A stretch of 64,000 nucleotides of DNA from Granulicella tundricola MP5ACTX9 (lineage in GTDB: Bacteria; Acidobacteriota; Terriglobia; Terriglobales; Acidobacteriaceae), in assembly GCF_000178975.2 (NCBI RefSeq), contig NC_015064.1, forward strand, positions 4,154,001 to 4,218,000, written 5' to 3'. Of this stretch, positions 26,623 through 35,866 are shown piece by piece. The position numbers and the translations under genes were made by a program. Under the pieces are notes generated by a model that was given only the letters and a program-made list of their open reading frames with translations, was not told the origin of the DNA and searched no databases. Every line of letters starts with the position of its first letter. Within the stretch, counting starts at the first letter, position 1.

Positions 26623-29292
26623 TTGAGATCGGTGGTGTGCGTCGCTCCAGTTCGAACCGGCCCGGGAAGAGAGAAAAGCTTCTGCGGTGAGTCTCGTCTG
26701 GAGTTCAGCAGCCGTTACCTCTTCATAACTATCATGGCCTTCGCCCTCAGTGGGATGCATCTGCACGCACAGCAGATGACAACTCAGGCACCCCCCCCTC
26801 CAGACCAGATAACCGCCCAGACAACCGGGCTCCCAAATACGCCGTCCGAGGTCCGCTATCCCCTCGCCTACATCGTCCCTGCCGCTGATGGCGGAAGTGA
26901 CGTGACCTGGGATGCAGGCACCCAATCCGAGCACAACGGCGTTTATTCGCTCGATAACGATGTCGTCATCACCATGAAGGACCGCATCATCCGCGCGGAC
27001 CACATCGACTTCGACAAGAAGACCGGAGACGTCATCGCCAGCGGCCACCTCGTCATTACTGGCGGCGAGAATCAGGAGCGCATCTCCGCCGCCCACGGCG
27101 TCTACAATCTCAAGAATCAGACCGGACGTTTCTACGACGTCAGTGGCTCGGTCGCCATGAAGCCACCGGCCGTTCGCGCGCCCACGCTGATCCCGTCCGA
27201 CCCCACTTACTCCACCGCCAGCCGCGTGATCTATACCTCCGGCAACCCGTTTCTCTTCAGCGGCCGCATGGTCGTCAAGACCGGACCCGCGAACTATGAC
27301 ATCTACGACGGCACCGTGACCTCCTGCCAGTTGCCCAAGCCCGACTGGCTGCTCTCCTCCACCCACTTCTCTATGGACGGGGACAAGGCCAAGGCAACCG
27401 GTAGCACCTTCCACCTGCTCGGCCTGCCGGTGCTGTATCTGCCCTACGTGACGCATCCGGTGGACTCCAACCAGCGCCAGTCCGGCTTTCTGATCCCTAC
27501 GATCGGCCAGTCCTCGACCAAGGGCTTCATCATCGGCGAGCAGATCTACGTGGTCATCAACCGCTCGTCCGATCTCACCGTCGGCGCGGACTACTACTCC
27601 TCCCGCGGCTATGCGCAGATGGCCACCTTCCGCTACCGCGGCCAGGGCCAGGACTTCGTCAACGTCCATTACACCGGTCTGCTGGATAAGCTCGTAGGCG
27701 CAGCCAACCAAGGCGGAGAGGACTTCGTTCTCGCCGGCCGGCATGACTTCACCAAATACACGCGCACCGCCGGCAACATCGAATACCTCTCCAGCTACAT
27801 CTACCGCGAGGCATTCACAGACAACTTCAACCAAGCCGTGACCTCAGACGTGGTCTCCACCGCGTATCTGACCCATGACCATGACGGCTTTGAGCTGGCC
27901 GCGCTCGCAGACCGCTACCAGGGCATCAAGCTCATCGCCCAAGGCACTACACCGCAGCAGCAGGTGCGCCTCTTCCACGTGCCGACGTTCAGCTTCTCCG
28001 CCACAGATCATCATCTCGGCACCTCCAGCCTGGAGTACACCTTCGACGCCTCCGCCTCCGGGCTCAAGCGCACGCAGCCCAACTTCGCCACCGGCGGCGT
28101 TGTGGAGCGGTTCGACTTCCACCCGCAGGTCGCCGTTCCGTTCTCCATCGGTCAGTGGCGCATCCGCCCGGCGGTCGGAACACGGGAGACGCTGTACTCC
28201 CGCTCGCGCGTAACCCCGTACACCCCCGGCGGCACGCCCGTCGAAGATCTCGGCGGTCTTACCCGCGTGACCTTGGAAGGCGAACTCGACATCCGGCCGC
28301 CCGTCATCGAGCGCACCTTCACCCCCACCGCCTTCAAGAAGTTCCTGGGCAGCCAGATCCGTCATACCATCGAGCCGGAGTTTGCCTACCGCTACACCGG
28401 CGGCGTCGATAACTTCCTCAAGGTGCTGCGCTTCGACGAGACCGACGTCGTCTCGGACCGGAACGAGGCCGAGTACGGCGTCACCCAGCGCCTCTTCCGC
28501 AAAGCCGCACCACACAAGGACGGCACCCCCTGCCATACGAATGAGCTCCCCCAGGGCCCAGGACTCGAGCCCGAAGCCGCCAGCGAACCCGTCCCAGAGG
28601 ACCAGGCCAACAAGGGCTGCGGCAATGAAGAGCTCATCAGTTGGCGCCTCACCCAGAAGTACTTCTTCGACCCCACCTTCGGCCATGCTGTCCTCAACGG
28701 TCGCCGCAACATCTTCGATTCCACCCTCGATCTCTCCGGTGTCGCCTTCCTGACCGAGCCGCGCAGCATCTCTCCGCTCATCAGCCGCCTGCGCGTCCGC
28801 ACCACCGCCAAGACGGACGTGGAGTGGGACTTCGACTACGACACCGGTGCCAAAAAGTTCACCTCCAACAACGTCTTCCTGGACGTCCATCAAGGCAACG
28901 CGTTCGGTGCCCTCAGCTACGCCCGCCTGGACGCCCCCGGCCGTTTCTACACCTCAAACGTCAGCTCCACCGTCTCCAGCTTCAACCAGATGCGCGTCCT
29001 GCTCGGCTACGGTCAACCCACCAGGCCCGGTCTCGCCATCGCCGGGAACGCCGGCTTCGATCTCTGCCCCGCCGTCACCTCACCCACCACGGCGACCCCT
29101 TCCGCAAGCTGCGCCACCCTCCAGTACGCCGCCATCCAGACCTCCTACAACTGGAACTGCTGCGGCCTGGCAGTCGAGTACCGCAAATATGAGCTAGGCG
29201 CAGTCCGCAACGAAGGCGTGTACCGCTTCAACTTCACGCTTGCGAATATTGGTGCCGCTGGAAATCTCCGCCGCGCCGAGCGCCTCTTCTAA
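26623..29292 (+). CDS. lptD: LptD, LPS-assembly outer-membrane protein
   Basis: A beta-barrel translocon that inserts lipopolysaccharide into the outer leaflet together with LptE. The N-terminal OstA-like domain is visible (about residues 100-200: NDVVITMKDRIIRADHIDF, GDVIASGHLVITGG, AAHGVYNLKNQTGRFYDV), followed by a long barrel with PVLYLPYVTHPVDSNQRQSG, typical of LptD. It is 889 residues from TTG 26623. The true start is uncertain: the signal peptide is probably YLFITIMAFALSGMHLHAQ, so an in-frame start nearer ATG 26734 (852 aa) is also possible. It points to a diderm with LPS or LOS. No lptE is seen next to it. Confidence 0.88.
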   Translation: MRSVVCVAPVRTGPGREKSFCGESRLEFSSRYLFITIMAFALSGMHLHAQQMTTQAPPPPDQITAQTTGLPNTPSEVRYPLAYIVPAADGGSDVTWDAGTQSEHNGVYSLDNDVVITMKDRIIRADHIDFDKKTGDVIASGHLVITGGENQERISAAHGVYNLKNQTGRFYDVSGSVAMKPPAVRAPTLIPSDPTYSTASRVIYTSGNPFLFSGRMVVKTGPANYDIYDGTVTSCQLPKPDWLLSSTHFSMDGDKAKATGSTFHLLGLPVLYLPYVTHPVDSNQRQSGFLIPTIGQSSTKGFIIGEQIYVVINRSSDLTVGADYYSSRGYAQMATFRYRGQGQDFVNVHYTGLLDKLVGAANQGGEDFVLAGRHDFTKYTRTAGNIEYLSSYIYREAFTDNFNQAVTSDVVSTAYLTHDHDGFELAALADRYQGIKLIAQGTTPQQQVRLFHVPTFSFSATDHHLGTSSLEYTFDASASGLKRTQPNFATGGVVERFDFHPQVAVPFSIGQWRIRPAVGTRETLYSRSRVTPYTPGGTPVEDLGGLTRVTLEGELDIRPPVIERTFTPTAFKKFLGSQIRHTIEPEFAYRYTGGVDNFLKVLRFDETDVVSDRNEAEYGVTQRLFRKAAPHKDGTPCHTNELPQGPGLEPEAASEPVPEDQANKGCGNEELISWRLTQKYFFDPTFGHAVLNGRRNIFDSTLDLSGVAFLTEPRSISPLISRLRVRTTAKTDVEWDFDYDTGAKKFTSNNVFLDVHQGNAFGALSYARLDAPGRFYTSNVSSTVSSFNQMRVLLGYGQPTRPGLAIAGNAGFDLCPAVTSPTTATPSASCATLQYAAIQTSYNWNCCGLAVEYRKYELGAVRNEGVYRFNFTLANIGAAGNLRRAERLF

Positions 29293-29419
29293 AATCAGGG
29301 CGTCTTTTCCAGGAAAAGCAGCGTCTGCTCAAAGACCTTTCGTAAAACCCGCATCACACCCCTGCAAGTCCTGTTCCGCCAAGAGAACCGCCAAATCCTG
29401 CTCCAAGACCCGGAGATCG

Positions 29420-30199
29420 ATGCACGTACGTCCCCTGCACCTGGCCTCCCTCGCACTCCTCGCGTCAAACCTCTTCGCCGAGCCTATCCCCGTGCGCCAC
29501 ATCCAGGGCACCGCACACGGCTTCCTCTCCATTCGCTCCCTTGACGGCAAGCTCCTCGCCGCCGGCGACCTCATCCAGGTCGCCCACGCCGACCGCGTTA
29601 CCTCCCGCCTGACCTTCCACTTCCGGGACGGCTCGCTCGACGACGAAACCACCACCTTCACCCAGAGTGGCTCCTTCCACCTCATCAGCGATCACCACAT
29701 CCAACGCGGCCCATCCTTCCCCAAGCCCCTGGACCTGACCATCGAGGCCAACGGCCAGCTCACCTTCCGCATCCTCGGCGGTGACGGCAAGCCCCAGACC
29801 ACGCAGGAACACATGGACCTGCCGCCGGACGTCGCCAATGGCATGCAGCTTACCCTGCTCATGAACCTCTCCGCCGACTCCCCCGAGATCAAGGTCCCGT
29901 TCGTCGTCACCGTCGGCAAGCCCCGCCTGATCCACTTTGCCGTCAAGCCGGAGGGCGAAGAGACCTTCACCATCGGCGGCGTCCACCGCAAAGCTACCGA
30001 CTTCACCGTCAAGCCTGAGCTGGGCGGCCTCGTCGGGCTGGTAGCCCCGCTCGTCGGCAAGCAGCCCCCGGACTGCCACGTCTGGATCATGGAAGGCCTC
30101 GCACCCGCCTTCATCCGCGAGGAAGGCCAGCTCTACTACGGCGGCCCCATCTGGCGCATCGAGCAGATCAGCGCCGCCTTCCCTGCGGCTACGCGCTAA
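29420..30199 (+). CDS. Exported hypothetical protein downstream of lptD
   Basis: ATG 29420 is chosen because GGAG (29412-29415) precedes it and a signal peptide follows at once (LHLASLALLASNLFAEPIP). The mature part of about 240 residues has repeated beta-type segments (HIQGTAHGFLSIRSLDGKLL, LTFHFRDGSLDDETTTFTQ) and resembles lipid- or polysaccharide-handling periplasmic proteins in texture, but I do not recognise a family. It is on the same strand as lptD, 127 bp downstream, and may be cotranscribed. The frame is open further upstream but that part looks non-coding. Confidence 0.7.
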   Translation: MHVRPLHLASLALLASNLFAEPIPVRHIQGTAHGFLSIRSLDGKLLAAGDLIQVAHADRVTSRLTFHFRDGSLDDETTTFTQSGSFHLISDHHIQRGPSFPKPLDLTIEANGQLTFRILGGDGKPQTTQEHMDLPPDVANGMQLTLLMNLSADSPEIKVPFVVTVGKPRLIHFAVKPEGEETFTIGGVHRKATDFTVKPELGGLVGLVAPLVGKQPPDCHVWIMEGLAPAFIREEGQLYYGGPIWRIEQISAAFPAATR

Positions 30200-31549
30200 C
30201 TAAGGCAGCCGAGCCGGAGCAAGCCCCGTCACAAACGCCGTACGCTGCATCGCCAAACCAGCCTCGCGGCGATCCTCCGGCAGCCCATCTCCCGCATACC
30301 GCCGATAAGCATGTGTCGCACCAACCTCCACAAACTCCACCGCCTGCGGTGAATCCGCGATCCGCGCACCGAACCAATGCGGATCATCCCGCTGCACCCA
30401 TGTCACCAGCGCCAGTACCGCGCCCGCCGGATAGCTAACCGCCCCGGCCGCAATCGCCCCGCGAGCTCCGGTCGCCTTCACCGCAGCGTCGTTCCCATAC
30501 AGCGTCGCCATCGTATGCGTCTTCGGATCGACGTACATCGTGATCGCATTCCAGCCCAGCGGCTGATACGGCAGGCTGGCCGGCAGCGCCGCAGCATGGT
30601 TGTTCACGACCTCCACCTTCGCCACCTTCGCCGGCGTGATCGGCATCGTGTAGACATAGTCATCACCCTTCACCGGCTGATGGCAGCTCGTGCATTCGTT
30701 CACGAACTTCGCATCCTTGCCATAAGGCTTCAGGTCCATACCACGCCACCGTCCCCAACCCCAGCCCTCCTGGTTCTTGTAGCGCTGCGCATCCTTCCGC
30801 ATCAGTTCCACCTGCACGAACTTGCCGGGATGCACCAGGCCATCCGCCCCTGGCTCCTGCTGCCAGGCCACCTTTGCAAACTGTGCCCCATCCGGCCATG
30901 GCGAGATATTGCCTGACTGCGCCGCCTTCACCGCAATCTCATTGCCCAGGATGAACCGGAACGTATTGTTGTCTCCACGATCTGTCGTACTCAGCGGCTT
31001 CCAACCCTCAAAGCTACCGTCAAACGTGAAGCCGTCGAACTCCGGCAGCACAGAGGTCAAAGAAACCAGTGCCGCGGCAGGCGCAGTCACGGCAGCATCA
31101 GTCTTCGGAGCAGCCGGAGCCACAGGCGACCACGGCGCAAGATACGCCTTAAGAATCGACAGCTCCTCCGGCGTCACCTTCGCATCCGGGTGCAGCGCCG
31201 TGAACTGCGGCAGCGGCATCGCGCCGAGTTGGATCATGTTCACAGCCTCAAACAGCGTCGCCTTCTGCATCGCCGCCGGCTTCGCGCCGATCGTCGAGAA
31301 GTTCACATGCTCTCGCGCCGTCAGGATGTCATGCCGCACCAGCCAGTATCCGGGAACGATCTCGTCGAACCATGCAAGCCGCCGCTCGTTCGAGTGGCAG
31401 CTATAGCAATCCTTGCGCAGCACCTGCATCACCTGCGGCGGAGCCTGCAGCTCAGCCGTAGCAGCCGGTGCAGGAATGCTGGGACGCACAGCCTGCAAAA
31501 GAACGAACACCACCACACCCACCAGCAGCAACTGACCTAGAATTTTCAT
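30200..31549 (-). CDS. Periplasmic heme protein: heme-binding domain plus cytochrome P460-type domain
   Basis: A 449-residue protein with an N-terminal hydrophobic anchor (ILGQLLLVGVVVFVLLQAV). The first domain carries CYSCHSNERR (Cys48, Cys51, His52) with YWLVRHDILTAREHVNFS, the pattern of the heme-binding domain family. The second contains CTSCHQPVKGDDYVYTMPI (Cys286, Cys289, His290), typical of cytochrome P460-like proteins, which are c-type heme proteins of the periplasm. The two-heme arrangement suggests redox chemistry on small nitrogen or oxygen compounds, but the substrate is not known. The start is ATG 31549; GGAGA lies about 12 nt upstream. Confidence 0.85.
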   Translation of the reverse strand: MKILGQLLLVGVVVFVLLQAVRPSIPAPAATAELQAPPQVMQVLRKDCYSCHSNERRLAWFDEIVPGYWLVRHDILTAREHVNFSTIGAKPAAMQKATLFEAVNMIQLGAMPLPQFTALHPDAKVTPEELSILKAYLAPWSPVAPAAPKTDAAVTAPAAALVSLTSVLPEFDGFTFDGSFEGWKPLSTTDRGDNNTFRFILGNEIAVKAAQSGNISPWPDGAQFAKVAWQQEPGADGLVHPGKFVQVELMRKDAQRYKNQEGWGWGRWRGMDLKPYGKDAKFVNECTSCHQPVKGDDYVYTMPITPAKVAKVEVVNNHAAALPASLPYQPLGWNAITMYVDPKTHTMATLYGNDAAVKATGARGAIAAGAVSYPAGAVLALVTWVQRDDPHWFGARIADSPQAVEFVEVGATHAYRRYAGDGLPEDRREAGLAMQRTAFVTGLAPARLP

Positions 31550-31693
31550 CGTGCTTATCGTTCTCCGTTCGTATAACAAGGGAAGCGTTCAACCCTGATA
31601 AAACAACGCTACCGCGCGAGATTCATTCTGAGGCTCTCACATGTGCCGCGGAGCGCATATCAAATTCTCTCCGCTTGGTAAAAGCCTTACCTT

Positions 31694-31894
31694 TTCGCCG
31701 GCGTCGGCCTAAGCACCAGCTTCGAGGACCTGCTGAAACAAGGTGCCAAACCACTCCTCGTCGGAGCGATCGGCGAGATCGCTATCGCCGCCATCACGCT
31801 GGTCCTGATGCTGAGCGCGGATCACTACGATCACCTGCAAATCAGGCCAGGCGATCAAGCCACTCGATCAGCAAGGCATGTTCCGCCTTCGTGA
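31694..31894 (+). pseudogene. C-terminal remnant of a YeiH-type putative sulfate exporter
   Basis: The plus frame from 31694 reads FAGVGLSTSFEDLLKQGAKP and then LLVGAIGEIAIAAITLVLML before drifting into unrelated sequence and a TGA at 31892. The pattern GLSTxxxxLxxxGxKPLLVG matches the last helices of the YeiH (UPF0324) transporter family. An in-frame TAA at 31679-31681 cuts it off upstream and no start is present. It overlaps the end of the TetR gene and so looks like a decayed gene. Confidence 0.55.
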
Positions 31895-32576
31895 AGACCT
31901 TTGTTCTCTGCGGCTCGTCAACACTGACCACGAGAGCTCGTAGCGTCGTAGCGACCGATGCGATCGCCGGAGCCTGCAGCATCGGCGCGTCCACAACGAT
32001 CGCCGCCAGAGCCGCATCGCACGCTGCGTCTGACAAAGTCATGTCGCGCAGATCGCTCTTCATCTCCAGCAGCGTCATCACCATGCCGCACGCGGCCGCG
32101 TGAAAGAGACGCGCCGCTCGTTCTTCGCTGACACGCAGCCGTCCCACTACCGCGACCCGATGCATATGTTCGAGCAGGATGCGGTGCGATCGTTCAGCAG
32201 CCAGGCTCTCCGCGCCAGGATGAGGATCGGCGTACATCAGCAGATAGAGCTCAGGATGAGTCAGCCCAAACTGCACATGCAGCCTCCAGCCTGCGCGAAG
32301 CGCCTCCACCGGATCTTCTGTATCCACCGGAGACCGCTTTTTCGCCATGTACACGCCAAAACCATGCTCCCCGACAGCGTTCAGCAGACCCGCTTTGTCC
32401 TTGAAGAGCCTGTAGAGAATAGGCGGCTGCACCCGCGCAGCCTCAGCCACCGCGCGGGTCGTCAGGGCGTCGCGGCCGCCCTTTGCGAGCAGAACCATCG
32501 CAGCCTTGAGGATGCGCTCGCGATGGTTAGCCCCAGGAACAACCGTGGAGAGCTCTTGCTTGACGTTCTTCGGCAC
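31842..32576 (-). CDS. TetR-family transcriptional regulator
   Basis: A 244-residue protein with an N-terminal TetR helix-turn-helix (about residues 17-65): HRERILKAAMVLLAKGG and LTTRAVAEAARVQPPILYRLF. The C-terminal ligand domain is helical, as in the family. Such regulators usually repress a neighbouring gene until a small molecule binds. It diverges from an SDR gene with a 94-bp gap that contains inverted repeats overlapping a promoter, so autoregulation and repression of the SDR gene are likely. Confidence 0.88.
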   Translation of the reverse strand: MPKNVKQELSTVVPGANHRERILKAAMVLLAKGGRDALTTRAVAEAARVQPPILYRLFKDKAGLLNAVGEHGFGVYMAKKRSPVDTEDPVEALRAGWRLHVQFGLTHPELYLLMYADPHPGAESLAAERSHRILLEHMHRVAVVGRLRVSEERAARLFHAAACGMVMTLLEMKSDLRDMTLSDAACDAALAAIVVDAPMLQAPAIASVATTLRALVVSVDEPQRTKVFTKAEHALLIEWLDRLA

Positions 32577-32594
32577 ACCCCTAATTCTATCTGA

Positions 32595-32635
32595 TTGTTT
32601 CCAACGAAACTAAAATTATGATACCAATGGAAACA
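32595..32635 (+). promoter_or_regulatory. Promoter of the SDR gene covered by inverted repeats (probable TetR operator)
   Basis: TTGTTT (32595-32600), 16 bases, then TATGAT (32617-32622) form a near-consensus promoter toward the SDR gene. The inverted repeat TGTTTCCA (32596-32603) / TGGAAACA (32628-32635) brackets it, and GTTTC-CAAC-GAAAC (32597-32610) lies inside the spacer. The position fits a TetR-type operator. Confidence 0.6.
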
Positions 32636-32670
32636 CAAAGTAATGCTGACAAAGCAAGCAAGGGGAATCA

Positions 32671-33549
32671 ATGATCGTCGTAACAGGTGCAACCGGACAG
32701 TTGGGCCGGCAAATCGTGGAAGGACTTCTGAACAAGCTGCCGGGAACTCAGATCGGAATCAGCGTCCGTGATCCGGAAAAGGCTGAAGACTTCAAGCAGC
32801 GCGGTGTCCGCATCTGCAAGGCGGACTTCGCTGACCCGGCCGGCCTGGCGGGGGCGTTCGACGGAGCTGAGCAGATTCTGATGGTCTCGGTGAACAAGTT
32901 CGGCGAGGAGGCCGTCCGCCTCGCCGGTAATGCCATCCAGGCGGCAAAGAAAGCCGGCGCAAAACGCATCCTCTACACCAGCCATCAAGGAGCGAGTGCG
33001 TCGTCCGCCTTCGTCCCCGCGCAGGGCCACGCGGCAACTGAAGCCTTGCTTGCAGCGTCCGGAGTTCCGTACGTCTCGCTCCGCAATGGCTTCTATGCGG
33101 AGTCGGCGTTGTTCCAGTTAGGAAGCCTCAAGCAGGCAGGGAAGATCTCCCTTCCGGAAGATGGCCCCGTCTCCTGGACCTCACGATCCGACCTCGCAGA
33201 GGCTGCGGTCGCTGCCCTCACCCAGCCTGGTCTGTTCGACGGCGTCTCACCGCCTTTGACCGCCTCACAGACGCTGGACTTCGCTGCCATCGCAAAGCTC
33301 GCCTCGGAGATCCTCGGTCGCGAGATTGTGCGAGAGACCGTCACCGATGAGGACTATCGCGCAGGCCTGATCGCGCATGGCCTTCCAGAGATGCTGGCCG
33401 ATGGAATCGGAAGCCTCTACAAGGCGAGCCGGGCCGATGAGTTTGCCGTCGTCGATCCAACTCTGCAGCGTCTGCTTGGCCGCAGACCCACCGCCATGAC
33501 GGATGCTCTGAGCGAGTTCCTATCGAAGCCCGAGACCAAATCCTGGTAA
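32671..33549 (+). CDS. NAD(P)-binding SDR / NmrA-like oxidoreductase (QorB type)
   Basis: A 292-residue atypical short-chain dehydrogenase. The Rossmann motif at the very N-terminus is VTGATGQLGRQIVEGLL (GxxGxxG), followed by SVRDPEKAEDFKQRG and YTSHQGASASSAFVP. The length and layout resemble NAD(P)H:quinone oxidoreductases of the QorB/NmrA type. It acts in the cytoplasm, possibly in redox or electrophile stress. Its divergent TetR gene suggests induction by a small molecule. The start is ATG 32671, close to GGGGAA. Confidence 0.85.
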   Translation: MIVVTGATGQLGRQIVEGLLNKLPGTQIGISVRDPEKAEDFKQRGVRICKADFADPAGLAGAFDGAEQILMVSVNKFGEEAVRLAGNAIQAAKKAGAKRILYTSHQGASASSAFVPAQGHAATEALLAASGVPYVSLRNGFYAESALFQLGSLKQAGKISLPEDGPVSWTSRSDLAEAAVAALTQPGLFDGVSPPLTASQTLDFAAIAKLASEILGREIVRETVTDEDYRAGLIAHGLPEMLADGIGSLYKASRADEFAVVDPTLQRLLGRRPTAMTDALSEFLSKPETKSW

Positions 33550-33605
33550 AGCCACGGAGTGAGGCCGGAGCCGGAGGGGGAACTGGCCCCGCCCCCCCAA
33601 AGTGA

Positions 33606-33611
33606 GATAAT
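33606..33611 (+). promoter_or_regulatory. Candidate -10 box immediately upstream of the thiol-protein start (possible leaderless mRNA)
   Basis: GATAAT ends 6 bases before the GTG start at 33618, so transcription from it would begin at or next to the start codon. No good Shine-Dalgarno sequence is present. The -35 region is not recognisable. Confidence 0.3.
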
Positions 33612-33617
33612 AAAGGC

Positions 33618-34595
33618 GTGAACGCCGTCGCCAAGCCACTCCTCGCTCTCGCCCTCGTAGCCTCTTCCTTCGGCTGCCACGCCCAGAAGCCCGCCGCCGG
33701 AACCCTCTCGCCGGAGCTTTACCGCCGCGTCGAGATCCTCATCCGCACCCGCGCCAAGATTCCGCCGAACTACCTCATCCACATCGGCCCGCGCACCCCC
33801 TCGGACGTCCCCGGCTACGACAGCATGGAGGTCAGCTTCACCGCTGACGGACAGCAGAGCAAGCCCGTTACCTTCCTGCTCTCCAACGATGGCAAGACCG
33901 TCGCACAGTTCTCCAAGTACGACATCAGCGCCAACCCCCTCACCGTTGTCTCTGGCACCGATCGCCCCGCACGCGGTGGACCGCAGGGAGCCCCCGTCGA
34001 AATCGTTGGATTCGACGACCTCGAGTGCCCCTACTGCGCAAAGATGCACAGCCAGATCTTTCCCGCGCTCACCCAGCGCTACGGCGATAAGGTCCGCTTC
34101 GTCTACAAGGACTTCCCCATCTCTCAGCACCCCTGGGCCATGCGCGCCGCCGTGGATGTGAACTGCGTCGCCACCCAGAGCTCGCAGGGCTACTGGAACC
34201 TGGTCGACACCATCCACGCCCATGCCGGCGAACTCGGAGGCACAGACCACAACCTCCAGAAGGCGCTCGATTCGCTCGACAAGATGACGCTGGACGAGGC
34301 CGCCAAGGAGAAACTCAAGCAGCCTGAGGTCGAAGCCTGCATCAAGAAACAGGACGACACCAAGATCAAGGCATCCCTCAAGGTCGGCGAGGACCTGAAC
34401 GTCGAGGCCACGCCCGTCCTCTTCATCAACGGCGAGAAGTTCGAAGGAGCCTATCCGCTCGAGGATCTGTACCGCTTCGTCGATTCGGCCCTGATCGCCG
34501 CCGGCCAGACCCCGCCGCCGCCGTATGTCCCGCCCGCGGCACCCGCCACGCCTTCCGATAACGCTCCCGCGCCCGTCACGAAGCCGGGCAGCTAG
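33618..34595 (+). CDS. DsbA-family thiol:disulfide protein, exported
   Basis: A 325-residue protein with an N-terminal hydrophobic signal ending in SSFGC (Cys20), which may be a lipobox. An about 100-residue domain precedes a thioredoxin-fold DsbA-like domain with the active site ECPYCAKMH (Cys137 and Cys140). Further DsbA-type features are the cis-Pro loop VEATPVLFINGEKFEG and YKDFPISQHPWAMRAA. The tail is Pro/Ala-rich. It would form or isomerise disulfides in the periplasm. The start is GTG 33618. It is followed after 17 bp by the SurA-like gene, which fits a periplasmic folding operon. Confidence 0.9.
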   Translation: MNAVAKPLLALALVASSFGCHAQKPAAGTLSPELYRRVEILIRTRAKIPPNYLIHIGPRTPSDVPGYDSMEVSFTADGQQSKPVTFLLSNDGKTVAQFSKYDISANPLTVVSGTDRPARGGPQGAPVEIVGFDDLECPYCAKMHSQIFPALTQRYGDKVRFVYKDFPISQHPWAMRAAVDVNCVATQSSQGYWNLVDTIHAHAGELGGTDHNLQKALDSLDKMTLDEAAKEKLKQPEVEACIKKQDDTKIKASLKVGEDLNVEATPVLFINGEKFEGAYPLEDLYRFVDSALIAAGQTPPPPYVPPAAPATPSDNAPAPVTKPGS

Positions 34596-34612
34596 TATCC
34601 GCGTCTAACCCA

Positions 34613-35749
34613 GTGATGAAAATATTGGACAATAAAGCCAGCGAGGCTTACGAAGTGCCCCAGAATCGGATTCAGATGCAGGTTCAAGCCCAGATTCACT
34701 CGCAGACGCGGCAACGCGGCACCTTATTTCTGCTGATTCCGCTCCTCGCTCTTGCGGGCTGCCACCCCCAGCACTCTGCGGACGTCATGGCCACGGTCAA
34801 CGGCCATGCCATCATGCGCGCGGACCTGGACAAGGTCTACAACCTGCAGCTCGGGGAAGCCCAGCAGTCCCAACCGTCAGCCGAGCAGGCAGACTCCCAG
34901 CGCCTCGGTCTCCTGAAACAACTCATCGACGAAGAGATCGTCCAGCAGCGCGCCACCAAGATGAATCTCACGGCCACGAACGAAGAGGTCGATGCCAAGC
35001 TGGCAGAGATGAAGGCCCCCTACACCGAAGAGCAGTTCGACGGGCTTCTGCGCGAGCGTCACACCTCGGTCGATGACATCAAGCGCGATCTGCGCCGCTC
35101 TCTCACCATGAATAAGCTGCTGAACAAGGAGATCAACTCCAAGGTCACCGTCTCCGATGCCGATATCACCAGCTACTTCAATCAGCACAAGAGCGAGTTC
35201 AACAACATCGAGACCCAGTACCACATCGCCCGCATCCTGGTGACCAGCAGCCCCGCCCCCCAGGCCGGCAACCTCCAGGGCAGCAAGGCCCAGACCGACG
35301 CCGACGCCAAAAAGAAGATCCTGGCGCTCAAGAATCGCGTCGACTCCGGCGAGGACTTCGGTTCGCTCGCGATGAACTTCTCGGAAGACCCCCAAACCTC
35401 GGCCTCAGGCGGAGACATGGGCTCGGTCGCCGAGACCCAGATGAAGTCCAACCCCATCATCTTCAACTCGCTGGCCAACCTGAAGCCCGGCCAGGTCACC
35501 GACATCATGCCGTTCCCGGACCCGTCCGACCCCAAGAAGGTCGGCGGCTATGCCATCTTCCAGCTTCTCTCCCGCGACCCCGCCGGCCAGCATGACGTCT
35601 CCGAACCTCAGGTCCAGCAGCGTATCCGCCAAGGCCTGCACGACGCCCGCTCCCAGCTTCTAAAGGGCGCCTACTACGAGATGCTCCGCGACCATGCCAA
35701 GGTAGAAAACTTCTACGCAGAGCAGATCTTCAAGTCGGACGCCCACTAA
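34613..35749 (+). CDS. SurA/PrsA-like peptidylprolyl isomerase lipoprotein
   Basis: A 378-residue lipoprotein. The lipobox LLALAGC gives acylated Cys50 after an unusually long N-region. A SurA-N-like domain (ATVNGHAIMRADLDKVY; QLIDEEIVQQRA) and a parvulin-type PPIC domain (about residues 195-310; YHIARILVTS, SGEDFGSLAMNFSEDP, ASGGDMGSV) follow. It would assist folding of outer-membrane proteins in the periplasm. The start could be GTG 34613 or ATG 34676; the later start gives a shorter N-region. It is in probable operon with the DsbA-like gene. Confidence 0.9.
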   Translation: MMKILDNKASEAYEVPQNRIQMQVQAQIHSQTRQRGTLFLLIPLLALAGCHPQHSADVMATVNGHAIMRADLDKVYNLQLGEAQQSQPSAEQADSQRLGLLKQLIDEEIVQQRATKMNLTATNEEVDAKLAEMKAPYTEEQFDGLLRERHTSVDDIKRDLRRSLTMNKLLNKEINSKVTVSDADITSYFNQHKSEFNNIETQYHIARILVTSSPAPQAGNLQGSKAQTDADAKKKILALKNRVDSGEDFGSLAMNFSEDPQTSASGGDMGSVAETQMKSNPIIFNSLANLKPGQVTDIMPFPDPSDPKKVGGYAIFQLLSRDPAGQHDVSEPQVQQRIRQGLHDARSQLLKGAYYEMLRDHAKVENFYAEQIFKSDAH

Positions 35750-35819
35750 ATCCGCCGGTGGGTCATGATCGGCGCGGAGCAGGAAGTCCAGACTTAACCT
35801 ACCTGTTTTGAAGACTTTG

Positions 35820-35851
35820 GACCCCTTTACCCGGGTAGGGGTGAAGGGGTC
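35820..35851. terminator. Hairpin between convergent PPIase and fdx genes
   Basis: GACCCCTTTACCC and GGGTGAAGGGGTC pair almost perfectly, with the loop at 35833-35838. There is only a short T-stretch after it. Confidence 0.6.
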
Positions 35852-35866
35852 GATTTACTCCCAGGT

